Shown here: piece after piece, positions 25,444 through 34,760 of the stretch
How positions within the stretch are numbered: the first letter of the stretch is position 1
Layout: every line of letters begins with the position of its first letter
Source of the DNA: Owenweeksia sp964619125
GTDB lineage: Bacteria > Bacteroidota > Bacteroidia > Flavobacteriales > Schleiferiaceae
NCBI GenBank assembly: GCA_964619125.1
Contig: CAZUCA010000009.1
Coordinates: 8,288 to 72,287, forward strand
Length of the DNA: 64,000 bases
Reading direction: 5' to 3'
Made by a program: the position numbers and the translations under genes
Notes under the pieces: generated by a model
Databases searched by the model: none
The model's input: the letters and a program-made list of their open reading frames with translations, nothing else
What the model was told of the DNA's origin: nothing

Positions 25444-25539
25444 TTTTGGTAGCTGGGATTGCTAAGTGTTAAAGTTTCAGTCGCTTGTAATATTGAAGAT
25501 CACTCTTGAGTTATTTGGTTTCTAACCAATTGCTAAAAG

Positions 25540-26436
25540 ATGATAACACGCATTTTTCTGCTGGCCCTGTTTTCCGGGTGTTTGACCTCTCTATGGGGTC
25601 AGGGCGAAAAGGGGACATTGACCCCCCTTAAGATTCAGGATTTTTACTTCCTGCCTTCGCTGCAATTTGCGAGCACCGGCCCCGCAGATTTAATGGCCTT
25701 TGATAAACTGGCCCCAGGCTCGGCAATCCTGTCGAGGAACTATTCGGATTATGTCAGCAGCGACTATAACCTCTATGCTAATTCCAATTTCCAGATTTCG
25801 ATGGGGCTCGCTCTGCGCAATAGTGATAAGTCAGAGTATCGACAGAATATGCAGCTACAGATAGGAATGTCGCATACCTCGGCGCTGAACCTGAGCCAGG
25901 TCCGCTGGCGCGAAATACGCAAGCCCTATGACACCCTGCTTTCCCAGCAAACCGCAAATCGGCTCTACGTTGATTCGATTACTTCCCATTATGTCGATGC
26001 ACAAAATGGCTCCGATAAGCTGAGTTTACAGGCGGCCCTTGTTTTTCGCAGTAATCCTGCGCTACGCTGGAGTATTTTCGGAGGCCTGGGGGTAAGTGGC
26101 GGTTTGTCTTACAACAGCTTCACCCACATTCATTACACCATGATTAATCGCACTGCCCTGGTGGATGAGACAGGTAGTGAGTATTTCGGCTATTACCCCG
26201 ATGACCCGGACTTCTATCAGGAAGAAGAAATTTTTAGAAACAAGAGTAGCTTCAGCGGATCGGTTTACCTGCCTTTCGGAGTTGATTTTCGCATGGGGGA
26301 GAAAAGCGACTTACTGAAGCGGATGCATATTTATTCGGAGTTACGGCCGGGGATGGATTTTAGCAGGATTCCTGAGTATGGCTACAACACCCGAAGTTTC
26401 TTTCAATTCGGATTGGGGCTGTGCGTTTCAGCTTAA
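25540..26436 (+). CDS. secreted protein of unknown function, possibly outer-membrane
   Basis: This 298-residue protein has a signal peptide (1-21, ending SLWGQ). The mature part alternates aromatic and polar residues in barrel-like strands (NFQISMGLALRNSD, NMQLQIGMSHTSALNL, RWSIFGGLGVSGGLSYNSF) and ends FFQFGLGLCVSA. This suggests an outer-membrane barrel, but I do not recognise a family. It is monocistronic. Its end overlaps the convergent hydrolase gene by four bases. Confidence 0.65.
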   Translation: MITRIFLLALFSGCLTSLWGQGEKGTLTPLKIQDFYFLPSLQFASTGPADLMAFDKLAPGSAILSRNYSDYVSSDYNLYANSNFQISMGLALRNSDKSEYRQNMQLQIGMSHTSALNLSQVRWREIRKPYDTLLSQQTANRLYVDSITSHYVDAQNGSDKLSLQAALVFRSNPALRWSIFGGLGVSGGLSYNSFTHIHYTMINRTALVDETGSEYFGYYPDDPDFYQEEEIFRNKSSFSGSVYLPFGVDFRMGEKSDLLKRMHIYSELRPGMDFSRIPEYGYNTRSFFQFGLGLCVSA

Positions 26437-27221
26437 ACTCCTGCTTCGCGAATAAACTTGCGAATTGCCGGCATAATAGTTTCAAAATCTTCCAGGTGGG
26501 CCATGTGACCGTTTTCGGTTACCAGGCCTTCTACCTGGCCCGCTTTAAATTGTTCCTCTAAGGTAGCAAAGCTGAAAACGGGATCATGCTGTGCGGCGAT
26601 CAACAATACCTTATAAGGGGCGAAGTGCAGTAGTACTTCGCGATCGGGACGGATCTTCATACCCTCCAGGGCGGCAATAACCCCCTGTTTACTGGTCTTT
26701 AAAGCTTCCTGTTTTACTTCATTTACCTGCTCGCGCATCAGGCGCCGGTTTTTAGGCCGGAAAAGGTGGGGAATGGCGTTGCGGATAAAGCTCTTGTGAT
26801 TTTCCTTAACCAGGGCAATGGCGCGATCGCGGTCATTTTTCTTTTGCGGGGAATCAGCGCGGCTGCTGCTGTTCATCATGATAAGCCCCCTTACCATTTC
26901 GGGATGCTGTTCGGCGAAGGCCAGCGCTACATAGCCCCCCATGGAGTGACCCATCAGGAAGGCTTTTTTCAGCTTTAAATGATCAAAGAGGGCCTTTACA
27001 ACCTCCGCCATTTCTTCCATAGTATGGATGTAGCCAAGGTTGCCACTATGGCCATGTCCTGGCAGGTCCAGGCAGATTTTGCGAAATGACTTAGGGATAG
27101 CGGTGGCAATACCATCCCACATCTGCTGGTTTTCGAGGAAGCCGTGCAGAAAAATAATGGCAGGCCCCTGGCCGTTATCGCTAAAGGCAAAATCTACCTC
27201 CTTATGTCGAAAGAATTGCAT
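26433..27221 (-). CDS. alpha/beta hydrolase
   Basis: This 262-residue hydrolase has the oxyanion region IIFLHGFLENQQMW, the nucleophile elbow GHSMGG, a late Asp in AAQHDPVF and His in NGHMAHLED. It has the size and spacing of the esterase/haloperoxidase group; the substrate is unknown. It lies downstream of the aminopeptidase gene, separated by a terminator-like hairpin at 27231-27256. Confidence 0.85.
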   Translation of the reverse strand: MQFFRHKEVDFAFSDNGQGPAIIFLHGFLENQQMWDGIATAIPKSFRKICLDLPGHGHSGNLGYIHTMEEMAEVVKALFDHLKLKKAFLMGHSMGGYVALAFAEQHPEMVRGLIMMNSSSRADSPQKKNDRDRAIALVKENHKSFIRNAIPHLFRPKNRRLMREQVNEVKQEALKTSKQGVIAALEGMKIRPDREVLLHFAPYKVLLIAAQHDPVFSFATLEEQFKAGQVEGLVTENGHMAHLEDFETIMPAIRKFIREAGV

Positions 27222-27230
27222 GTTGAAAAG

Positions 27231-27256
27231 AGGGGAGCGCTTCAGCGCGCTCCCCT
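27231..27256. terminator. hairpin between the hydrolase and aminopeptidase genes
   Basis: A perfect 10-bp stem, AGGGGAGCGC with GCGCTCCCCT, and a 6-base loop. In the aminopeptidase direction it is followed by CTTTTC, a weak T-run. It probably terminates or attenuates transcription into the hydrolase gene, whose ATG is only 10 bp away. Confidence 0.55.
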
Positions 27257-27268
27257 GCCTTAAAAAAT

Positions 27269-28558
27269 TTAGGCGTTCATCGCTTCTTCAATTTCCTCCA
27301 CTTCCTTGGGAATGCGGGCGGTCATATTGATATTGTCTTTTTCGCCAATCACAATATCATCCTCAATGCGAATGCCGATGCCTTCCTCAGGAAGGTAAAT
27401 GCCGGGCTCGCAGGTAAAGGCATTGCCCACTTCCATCTTTTCGGTCCACAAACCGGCATCGTGCACGTCGAGGCCAATATAGTGAGAGGTGCCGTGCATA
27501 AAGTACTTTTTGTAAGCAGGCCAATCGGGATCCTGGTTCTTCACATCGGTTTTGTCCAACAGCCCTAGCTGCAGCAGCTCATCAGTCATGAGGTTACCCA
27601 CTTCCTTATGATACTCGTGCAGCTGGTTGCCGGGGCGCAGCATATCAAGCGAGGCTTTTTGTACCCGCAACACCGCGTTGTACACTTGCTTCTGGCGATC
27701 AGTAAAACGGCCGTTTACCGGGAAGCAGCGGGTAACATCGGAGGCATAATTGGCATAAAAACAACCGCAGTCAAACAGTACCAGCTCGCCGTCCTTACAC
27801 TCATCCTTATTTTCGAGGTAGTGCAATACGGTAGCGTTTACCCCGGAGGCGATAATGGGTTCGTACGAAAAGCCGGAGGCGCCGCTGCGCACGTATTCGT
27901 GTACAAATTCGGCTTCAAGCTCATATTCCATAATGCCCGGCTTCAAAACCTTTAAGATGCGGTTGAAGGCATTGGTGTTGATGGCGCTGGATTTTTGCAG
28001 CAGGTCGATCTCGACCTCAGATTTTACTGCCCGCAATTTGTGCATAATAGGCTGGGCGCGCTCGTATTCGTGCAGGGGGTATTTGGCCATGCACTCTTTG
28101 CGGAAGCGGTCATCGCGCGTTTCCACCTGGTGGCCCTTGCGCAGGTGCTCATTGGTGTTGAGGTACACGTGTTGGGCCTGGCTCATCACATCGGCAAAAA
28201 CCTTGTCGAAATCTTTCAGCCAGTAGATGTTTTCCACGCCGGTAACGTCGGTGGCCTCCTCCTTACTGAGCTTGGCGCCTTCCCAGCGGGCAATTTCATC
28301 ATTGGTTTCGGTAAGGAAGAGCATTTCACGATGCTTCTCCATATAGGCGTCAGGAAAAATAACCAGGATAGCTTCCTCCTGGTCTACCCCGCTGAGGTAG
28401 AAGAGGTCCTTGTTTTGCACAAATTTCATGGTGCCATCTGCGTTGGTAGGCATAATATCATTGGCGTTGAATACCGCCAGTGACCTTGGCTTCATCTCGC
28501 GGGCAAAGTTTTGACGATTGCGGATAAAAAGCTTGCGGTCTATTTTTTCGTATCTCAT
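27269..28558 (-). CDS. pepP: Xaa-Pro aminopeptidase (aminopeptidase P family)
   Basis: This 429-residue metallopeptidase removes an N-terminal residue before proline. It has the N-terminal AMP_N domain and then the pita-bread fold. The metal ligands are visible as FDCG and SDVTRCFP (Asp pair), GTSHYIGLDVHD (His), CEPGIYLPEEG (Glu) and RIEDDIVI (Glu). It is cytosolic, with no signal peptide. Confidence 0.92.
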   Translation of the reverse strand: MRYEKIDRKLFIRNRQNFAREMKPRSLAVFNANDIMPTNADGTMKFVQNKDLFYLSGVDQEEAILVIFPDAYMEKHREMLFLTETNDEIARWEGAKLSKEEATDVTGVENIYWLKDFDKVFADVMSQAQHVYLNTNEHLRKGHQVETRDDRFRKECMAKYPLHEYERAQPIMHKLRAVKSEVEIDLLQKSSAINTNAFNRILKVLKPGIMEYELEAEFVHEYVRSGASGFSYEPIIASGVNATVLHYLENKDECKDGELVLFDCGCFYANYASDVTRCFPVNGRFTDRQKQVYNAVLRVQKASLDMLRPGNQLHEYHKEVGNLMTDELLQLGLLDKTDVKNQDPDWPAYKKYFMHGTSHYIGLDVHDAGLWTEKMEVGNAFTCEPGIYLPEEGIGIRIEDDIVIGEKDNINMTARIPKEVEEIEEAMNA

Positions 28559-28580
28559 CGGTCTCTGTATTATTGTCAGG

Positions 28581-28588
28581 CAAAATTA
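28581..28588 (-). promoter_or_regulatory. -7 box of the aminopeptidase gene
   Basis: The minus strand reads TAATTTTG, an exact TAnnTTTG match, 22 bases before the ATG at 28558. Confidence 0.45.
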
Positions 28589-28678
28589 GAAAGTTAATGG
28601 GCCCCGCCAAGGATTAGGGTAGCCTTTCTATAATCGTTCTAAATAAAGCGAAAGCTTAAAGAATAAGGCTTCAGCCCT

Positions 28679-28686
28679 TACTTTTG
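28679..28686 (+). promoter_or_regulatory. -7 box of the sdhCAB operon
   Basis: TACTTTTG is an exact TAnnTTTG match, with a TTA about 20 bases upstream in the -33 place. It covers the TTG at 28684 that could be mistaken for the sdhC start and so supports the ATG at 28714. Confidence 0.55.
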
Positions 28687-28713
28687 CAAAATTCAAAACT
28701 GAAAAAAGACGAT

Positions 28714-29409
28714 ATGGCAGATCAGTCAGGGATCTTAGGATCATCTATCGCCAAGAAATACTGGATGGCGCTTACCGGGTTCTTCCTCATCACCTTCCTG
28801 TTGGTGCATGTGGCCGGTAACCTACAGCTTCTCGACCTCTCGCAGGAGGGGCGTGATGCTTTCAACGAGTACACCGTGTTTATGACCACCTTCCCGGTGA
28901 TTAAAGTGGTGTCTTACGTGCTTTATTTTTCCATTCTCTTTCATGCCATTGAGGGGCTGTGGCTTACCGCCCAGAATCGCAAGGCTCGCCCCAAGCGCTA
29001 CAAAAGCTATCGTGCCGGTGAAACCAGCATGTGGTCTTCACGCAATATGGGCTTGCTCGGTACCGTAATCCTGGCTTTTATTATTCTCCACATGGGCCAG
29101 TTCTGGTACCAGTACAAATGGGGTGATATCGCCATGACCACTATCGACGGTGAGCAGGTAAAGGATATGTCTACTGTAGTGATTGCCACCTTTACCGATG
29201 GGGAGGTGGGACTGCTGTTCACCATTCTCTATGTAATTGCGCAAATCGCCATTGCCTTCCACCTCTGGCATGGCTTTGAGAGTGTTTTCCAGTCACTGGG
29301 TATCAGCTCTAAAAAGGTAAAGGCCTGGCAGGTAATCGGTCGCGCTTTTTCGGTGATTGTACCCCTGCTATTCGCCATTATCCCGGTTTACATTTATCTA
29401 AATGCTTAA
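28714..29409 (+). CDS. sdhC: succinate dehydrogenase cytochrome b subunit
   Basis: This 231-residue membrane anchor of succinate dehydrogenase/fumarate reductase is of the single-subunit, di-heme type. It has about five membrane helices, starting with KKYWMALTGFFLITFLLVHVAGNL. Candidate heme ligands are His in LVHVAGN, LFHAIEG, ILHMGQF and FHLWHGF. Separation from sdhA is 6 bp. Confidence 0.93.
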   Translation: MADQSGILGSSIAKKYWMALTGFFLITFLLVHVAGNLQLLDLSQEGRDAFNEYTVFMTTFPVIKVVSYVLYFSILFHAIEGLWLTAQNRKARPKRYKSYRAGETSMWSSRNMGLLGTVILAFIILHMGQFWYQYKWGDIAMTTIDGEQVKDMSTVVIATFTDGEVGLLFTILYVIAQIAIAFHLWHGFESVFQSLGISSKKVKAWQVIGRAFSVIVPLLFAIIPVYIYLNA

Positions 29410-29415
29410 GAAGTT

Positions 29416-31425
29416 ATGAGTAACAAATTTGACGCGAAAGTTCCTGAAGGTTCACTGGAAAACAAATGGCGCACTCACAAGAGCAACATTAGACTGGTAA
29501 ACCCGGCCAACAAAAGAAATATTGACGTAATCGTAATTGGTACCGGTTTGGCGGGAAGCTCCGCTGCTGCTTCACTGGCCGAAATGGGTTACAATGTAAA
29601 GGCATTTTGTTTCCAGGATTCCCCCCGCCGCGCGCACTCTATTGCCGCCCAGGGAGGTATCAATGCCGCTAAGAACTACCAGAACGACGGTGACTCGGTT
29701 TACCGTCTTTTCTACGATACTATTAAAGGGGGCGACTACCGCTCACGCGAGTCGAACGTTTACCGCCTTGCGGAGGTTTCCGCCAATATCATCGACCAGG
29801 CCGTGGCTCAGGGGGTGCCTTTTGCCCGCGACTACGGCGGTCAGCTTGACAACCGCTCTTTTGGCGGGGTGCAGGTAAGCCGTACCTTCTACGCCAAGGG
29901 GCAAACCGGTCAGCAACTGCTGCTGGGAGCCTATTCGGCACTAAGTCGCCAGATCTCCAAAGGCAAAGTGAAGATGTACAACCGTCACGAGATGATGGAT
30001 ATCGTAACCATCGATGGTAAGGCGCGCGGCATCATTGCCCGTAACCTGGTAACCGGTGAAATTGAAAGACACGGTGCCCACGCGGTACTGCTGTGCTCGG
30101 GTGGTTATGGCAACGTATTCTACCTTTCCACCAACGCCATGGGCTCTAATGGCTCGGCGGCCTGGAAGGCTCATAAGCGCGGAGCGGCCTTTGCCAATCC
30201 TTGCTACACACAGATTCACCCAACCTGTATCCCTGTGTCAGGTGACTACCAAAGCAAGCTTACCCTTATGAGTGAGTCACTGCGAAACGACGGCCGCATC
30301 TGGGTACCCAAGACTAAGGAAGATGCGGAGAAAATCCGCAAAGGTGAACTGAAGCCTACCGACCTGAGTGAGGAGCAAAGAGACTACTACCTCGAAAGAA
30401 GATACCCCAGCTTTGGTAACCTGGTGCCGCGTGACGTGGCTTCAAGGGCTGCCAAGGAACGCTGCGATGCCGGCTTTGGTGTGAACTCCACCGGCCAGGC
30501 GGTATACCTCGACTTTGCCTCAGCTATTACCCGTTACGGTAAAACCGAAGCCACGGTACAGGGTATTGATAATCCCAGCGAGGAAAAGATTGAAGAACTC
30601 GGTAAAGGAGTGGTGGCCGCCAAGTACGGTAACCTCTTTGAGATGTACGAAAAAATTACCGACGACAATCCCTACGAAACCCCTATGATGATCTACCCGG
30701 CGGTGCACTACACCATGGGCGGCATCTGGGTAGACTATAACCTGATGACCACTGTACCCGGACTTTATGCCCTGGGTGAGGCTAACTTCTCTGATCACGG
30801 TGCCAACCGCCTCGGTGCTTCGGCCCTGATGCAGGGACTGGCCGACGGTTACTTTGTGATACCTTACACTGTAGGTGATTATCTGGCCGACGAGATCCGT
30901 ACCGGTCCTATCGATACTGATCATGCCGAATTTGCCAAGGTGGAGGCTGAAGTGAAAGATACCCTCAACCGCCTGATGAATTCAGAAGGCAAAAAGCATT
31001 CGGTGGACCACTACCACAAGAAGCTTGGTAAGATCATGTGGGAGAAGTGCGGTATGAGCCGTAACGCCGAAGGGCTGAAAGAAGCCATACAGGAGATCCG
31101 CGCCCTGCGCGAGGAGTTCTGGCAAAACGTGAAGATCCCCGGTGGTATGAACGAAATGAACCCTGAGCTGGATAAGGCCGGTCGGGTGGCCGACTTTATG
31201 GAGCTGGGTGAGCTGATGTGTAAAGACGCACTGGAGCGCGGTGAGTCAGCTGGTGGCCACTTCCGGGAGGAGTACCAGACTGAGGAAGGTGAGGCCCTGC
31301 GTCGCGATGAGGAGTTTGCCTACGTGGCTGCCTGGGAATACCAGGGCGACCCCGGCGAAGCTACCCTGCACAAGGAGGAACTGAAGTTCGAAAACGTTGA
31401 ATTAAAAACCAGAAGTTATAAGTAA
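29416..31425 (+). CDS. sdhA: succinate dehydrogenase/fumarate reductase flavoprotein subunit
   Basis: This 669-residue FAD subunit oxidises succinate to fumarate. The FAD-binding VIVIGTGLAGSSAAASLAE is near residue 40, the covalent FAD-His is in RAHSIAAQGGINA, and active-site features include HPTCIP and the late GGIWVDYN, GANRLGASALMQG. It is full length for the Bacteroidota/epsilon-type enzyme. It is cotranscribed with sdhC and sdhB. Confidence 0.96.
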   Translation: MSNKFDAKVPEGSLENKWRTHKSNIRLVNPANKRNIDVIVIGTGLAGSSAAASLAEMGYNVKAFCFQDSPRRAHSIAAQGGINAAKNYQNDGDSVYRLFYDTIKGGDYRSRESNVYRLAEVSANIIDQAVAQGVPFARDYGGQLDNRSFGGVQVSRTFYAKGQTGQQLLLGAYSALSRQISKGKVKMYNRHEMMDIVTIDGKARGIIARNLVTGEIERHGAHAVLLCSGGYGNVFYLSTNAMGSNGSAAWKAHKRGAAFANPCYTQIHPTCIPVSGDYQSKLTLMSESLRNDGRIWVPKTKEDAEKIRKGELKPTDLSEEQRDYYLERRYPSFGNLVPRDVASRAAKERCDAGFGVNSTGQAVYLDFASAITRYGKTEATVQGIDNPSEEKIEELGKGVVAAKYGNLFEMYEKITDDNPYETPMMIYPAVHYTMGGIWVDYNLMTTVPGLYALGEANFSDHGANRLGASALMQGLADGYFVIPYTVGDYLADEIRTGPIDTDHAEFAKVEAEVKDTLNRLMNSEGKKHSVDHYHKKLGKIMWEKCGMSRNAEGLKEAIQEIRALREEFWQNVKIPGGMNEMNPELDKAGRVADFMELGELMCKDALERGESAGGHFREEYQTEEGEALRRDEEFAYVAAWEYQGDPGEATLHKEELKFENVELKTRSYK

Positions 31426-31477
31426 TTCAGGGCTGAGGCCCGGGATGAAACTGGTATTAAGATAAACAACCCCAAGT

Positions 31478-32224
31478 ATGAAATTAACACTGAAGGTTTG
31501 GCGTCAGCCTAATGCACAAGCAAAAGGAAATCTGGAAACTTACCAGCTTGACGACGTAAGCTCACATATGTCCTTCCTCGAGATGATGGACGTTCTCAAT
31601 GAGCAATTGGTAGCTAAAGGTGAGGAGCCGGTAGCATTTGACCACGACTGCCGCGAAGGGATCTGCGGGAGCTGCGACATGATGATCAATGGCCGTGCTC
31701 ACGGGCCTGAAAAGGCCACTACCGCCTGCCAGCTGCATATGCGCAAGTTTAAGGATGGCGATACTATTTACGTGGAACCCTGGAGAGCTCGTGCTTTCCC
31801 GGTGGTGAAGGATCTGGTGGTAGACCGCTCCGCTTTCGACCGCATTGTAGAAGCCGGCGGTTATATTTCAGTAAATACCTCGGGCAACACCCTTGATGCA
31901 AATGCTATTCCTGTACCTAAGGACAATGCCGATAAATCATTTAATGCGGCCACCTGCATCAGCTGTGGTGCCTGCGTAGCGGCCTGTCCTAACGCTTCGG
32001 CCATGCTGTTTGTAGGTGCTCAGGTGTCAAAATATGCCCTGCTGCCTCAGGGCCGGGTAGAGGCCAAGGACCGCGTGCAGAATATGGTGAAGCAAATGGA
32101 TATCGAAGGCTTTGGCAACTGTTCTAACGTGGGTGCCTGTGCGGAAGAATGTCCCAAGGAGATTTCCCTGGAAAATATTGCCCGCATGAACCGCGAGTAC
32201 CTTTCTGCGAAAGTGTCGCGCTAA
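31478..32224 (+). CDS. sdhB: succinate dehydrogenase iron-sulfur subunit
   Basis: This 248-residue electron-transfer subunit has the 2Fe-2S site CREGICGSCDM, the 4Fe-4S site CISCGACVAACP and the third cluster region CSNVGACAEECP. It links the flavin in SdhA to the quinone site in SdhC. A strong terminator follows at 32252-32282. Confidence 0.96.
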   Translation: MKLTLKVWRQPNAQAKGNLETYQLDDVSSHMSFLEMMDVLNEQLVAKGEEPVAFDHDCREGICGSCDMMINGRAHGPEKATTACQLHMRKFKDGDTIYVEPWRARAFPVVKDLVVDRSAFDRIVEAGGYISVNTSGNTLDANAIPVPKDNADKSFNAATCISCGACVAACPNASAMLFVGAQVSKYALLPQGRVEAKDRVQNMVKQMDIEGFGNCSNVGACAEECPKEISLENIARMNREYLSAKVSR

Positions 32225-32251
32225 GCGAAAAACATAATTTAAATTTGGGGG

Positions 32252-32282
32252 AGCCCCGGTGCAGTGCATCGGGGCTTTTTTA
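32252..32282 (+). terminator. intrinsic terminator of sdhCAB
   Basis: A 12-bp stem, AGCCCCGGTGCA with TGCATCGGGGCT (one G-T pair), around a single-base gap or minimal loop, followed by six T. Confidence 0.8.
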
Positions 32283-32418
32283 TGCCTGCACCCCCGCAAC
32301 CGTTATGAGAGCGAAGGCTTAGCTTTTATCAGCGCATAAAATTGCCCATTATGATCTTAATCATGTGTTAGGACAATTGCATTGGTCACCTTGCGGGCTC
32401 TACGCACAACAGACTTAT

Positions 32419-34203
32419 ATGCACCAATTTTATATTCCGGTAATGGGATTGTCCTTTACGGTAGATAGTCCCCTCAAGGTGGCAGCTTTTGGAATAGCCT
32501 CAGCCGTATCCCTGGGTAGCGATGCGCTATTGGAGGACATGCGGGCTTATTATTCCAACAAATTTAAGCTCCAATACAACCCTATTTCCACCAAGGAGGA
32601 GGATTACCGTGCCCGCCGGATCACTGCTTACCTCAATATGCTTTCTGGGCTGGTAAAACAAAAGTTTGAGGAACTAAGGAGATCGTCGCTGCAAGCTGAT
32701 AGCGACCTGACCAGGTATCTCGATATGCTGCCCAAGGCCCATCCGCTGAAAGCCCTCTACTTCAGTCTTCGCAGCGCCGGGGAGAGTGAAAGACCGGCTA
32801 TCGAACAAGGAATCAGAAATGCTATTGAGCCTGGCTCTGTTGACGTGAATATCATGACGAAGCTCAATAAGCCTGGCTTTGACAGCAAAGGGAATAAGCT
32901 GCCCGGTGAGTATGCCGATGCCCTGGCCGCCCTAAGGGGGTATGCCCGCAGTGAACTGACAAGTGCTATTATTTTTTCGGCCGGATTTAATGCCAGACTG
33001 TATTCCTACCTGGAGCAGTTTGATGATTTCTATCCCGATGCCAGGGGCTTTATCAGGAAAAAGGTGATCCTGAAAGTGAGCGATTACCGCTCGGCAATCA
33101 TCCAGGGGAAGTTTTTGGCTAAGAAAGGGATCTGGGTGTCAGAGTTCAGGGTGGAATCAGGATTAAACTGTGGTGGACACGCCTTTGCTACTGATGGCAT
33201 ACTGATGGGACCTATCCTTCGTGAGTTTCAGAATAATCGCATGCGACTGCAGGAAGAACTTTTTGCCCTCTGTAAGCCGGTGTGGGATAAAAGGAATCCC
33301 GGCCAATCCTTTGAACGGCCTGAGCTGCGCTTAACCGTGCAGGGGGGCATTGGCACCGGTGAGGAACATCGGTTTTTGATGGATCACTACGGGGTGGATG
33401 CCACCGGTTGGGGTACGCCTTTCTTATTGGTACCCGAGGCAACCACGGTTGACAGCAGTACCTTAGAAAAGTTAATGGCCGCAACGGCGAAGGACTTGTA
33501 CCTGAGCAAATCCTCTCCGCTTGGGGTGCCCTTCAATAACCTGCGCGGTTCAGATAGCGAGCGACAGCGTGAAGCACGGATGGTGAAAAACCGTCCCGGC
33601 AGTCCCTGTCTTAAAAAGTATCTGGTATCCAATACCGAGTTTACCACGGAGCCCATTTGTACGGCTTCACGACAGTATCAACATCTCAAGTTAAAGCAGC
33701 TACGCGAAGAGGCTTTATCGGAAGATGAATTTCGGACGGCAGCGGATGAAGTGGTGCTAAAGTCGTGCCTGTGTGAAGATTTAGCGGCTACTGCCTATGT
33801 GGATTATGACATAAAGCCAAAGTTGAAACCCGCTTCTTCTATTTGTCCCGGGCCAAACCTGGCCTTTTTTTCAGGCCAGTACTCGCTGCGGGAAATGATC
33901 GCCAATATCTACGGGGAGGCCCCAGCCCTTACCCCCGCCACTCGACCGCATGTTTTTATTAATGAGCTGAAGTTGTATATCGATTACCTGCACGACCAGT
34001 GGTCTGAGTTTGGCCGGGAGATACAAGAAAAGAAAGAGGCCTATCTGCAATCCTTCAGGTTAAACCTGGAGAAAGGCATTCAATACTATCGGGAACTGGC
34101 TCCTACCATCAATTCAAGCTCTTTCAGCACTGATCTTGAAGGGCTGACCCGGCAATTGCAGGATGTGGGTGCTAAGCCTATCGAATTACTGACTGAAGTG
34201 TGA
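32419..34203 (+). CDS. conserved TIM-barrel-like protein of unknown function
   Basis: This 594-residue cytosolic protein shows no signal peptide. The N-terminal part (PVMGLSFTVDSPLKVAAFGI) and the later SGLNCGGHAFATDG (about 247), VQGGIGTG (about 307) and GWGTPFLLVPEA (about 331) have the look of an FMN-binding TIM barrel, as in nitronate monooxygenase or glutamate-synthase domains, where a GGIGTG-type loop holds the phosphate. The C-terminal third has scattered Cys (in GSPCLKK, EPICTAS, SCLCED, SICPGPN) that could bind an Fe-S cluster. I recall similar unnamed proteins in Bacteroidota but no assigned function. An earlier GTG start at 32365 is possible; the ATG at 32419 directly precedes the conserved opening. 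Confidence 0.7.
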   Translation: MHQFYIPVMGLSFTVDSPLKVAAFGIASAVSLGSDALLEDMRAYYSNKFKLQYNPISTKEEDYRARRITAYLNMLSGLVKQKFEELRRSSLQADSDLTRYLDMLPKAHPLKALYFSLRSAGESERPAIEQGIRNAIEPGSVDVNIMTKLNKPGFDSKGNKLPGEYADALAALRGYARSELTSAIIFSAGFNARLYSYLEQFDDFYPDARGFIRKKVILKVSDYRSAIIQGKFLAKKGIWVSEFRVESGLNCGGHAFATDGILMGPILREFQNNRMRLQEELFALCKPVWDKRNPGQSFERPELRLTVQGGIGTGEEHRFLMDHYGVDATGWGTPFLLVPEATTVDSSTLEKLMAATAKDLYLSKSSPLGVPFNNLRGSDSERQREARMVKNRPGSPCLKKYLVSNTEFTTEPICTASRQYQHLKLKQLREEALSEDEFRTAADEVVLKSCLCEDLAATAYVDYDIKPKLKPASSICPGPNLAFFSGQYSLREMIANIYGEAPALTPATRPHVFINELKLYIDYLHDQWSEFGREIQEKKEAYLQSFRLNLEKGIQYYRELAPTINSSSFSTDLEGLTRQLQDVGAKPIELLTEV

Positions 34204-34301
34204 CGATGTTGCCGGTTTTGAGCGCTTGTATTGACAGCGACTGTCAGGTTGCTGAGGTAGTTCCGAAATCCGTGAAACGAATGGATAGGGGGTAAAAAAA
34301 G

Positions 34302-34327
34302 AGCGCCCCGGAATGCTCCGGGGCGCT
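34302..34327. terminator. strong hairpin, first of a tandem pair
   Basis: An 11-bp perfect stem, AGCGCCCCGGA/TCCGGGGCGCT, with a 4-base loop, preceded by A7 and followed by a weak T-run. It probably terminates the TIM-barrel gene. Confidence 0.7.
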
Positions 34328-34449
34328 TGCTTTTCTTAACAAAGGTTGGTCTTTGTAGATTACTAACCCTATTTCCCTATAAATGAAGAACCCTGTTAAG
34401 TCCTTCTAAATTAGTTAAAAAAATTTAACGTCCAAATTACGGCCAACAA

Positions 34450-34479
34450 AAAAGCGCCCCGATACCTCGGGGCGCTTTT
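34450..34479. terminator. strong bidirectional hairpin, second of a tandem pair
   Basis: A 13-bp stem, AAAAGCGCCCCGA/TCGGGGCGCTTTT, with a 4-base loop. It has A and T runs on both sides, so it can work in either direction. Confidence 0.75.
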
Positions 34480-34740
34480 ACGAAAACTAAAACATAAAAA
34501 TGAAAAAACTTGTACGCTCTTCCAGTCGTAAAGATAATACAAAAGAAAGAGCTTTGCCAAAAAGCGAGAACATGATAGTCTGGCTCTATCATCAGGGGTC
34601 TCATGATAGTTTAATATGGAGGTCCCAAACTTGTTTGCTCAGACCTCCGGGCTTATCTTTGACCATAGCATTGGGGCACTACCTAAGCCCCGTTGCATTT
34701 CGAAGTTTTAATTAGGTGTTATTTGGTTAGTAATCTTGAG

Positions 34741-34760
34741 AAGGCTCCGGTGGGAGCCTT
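34741..34760. other. 8-bp hairpin just upstream of the nitrilase gene
   Basis: AAGGCTCC/GGAGCCTT with a 4-base loop, followed by TTCTGC. It may be a terminator for whatever is transcribed from the 34.5-kb region, or a leader structure of the gene starting at 34781. Confidence 0.5.

Noticed and set aside
34500..34715. 71-codon frame with an A-rich leader and ATGAAAAAA start
   Set aside because: Start context is attractive, but the codons run through several hairpins and the peptide lacks a recognisable pattern. It is kept only as part of the structured region.
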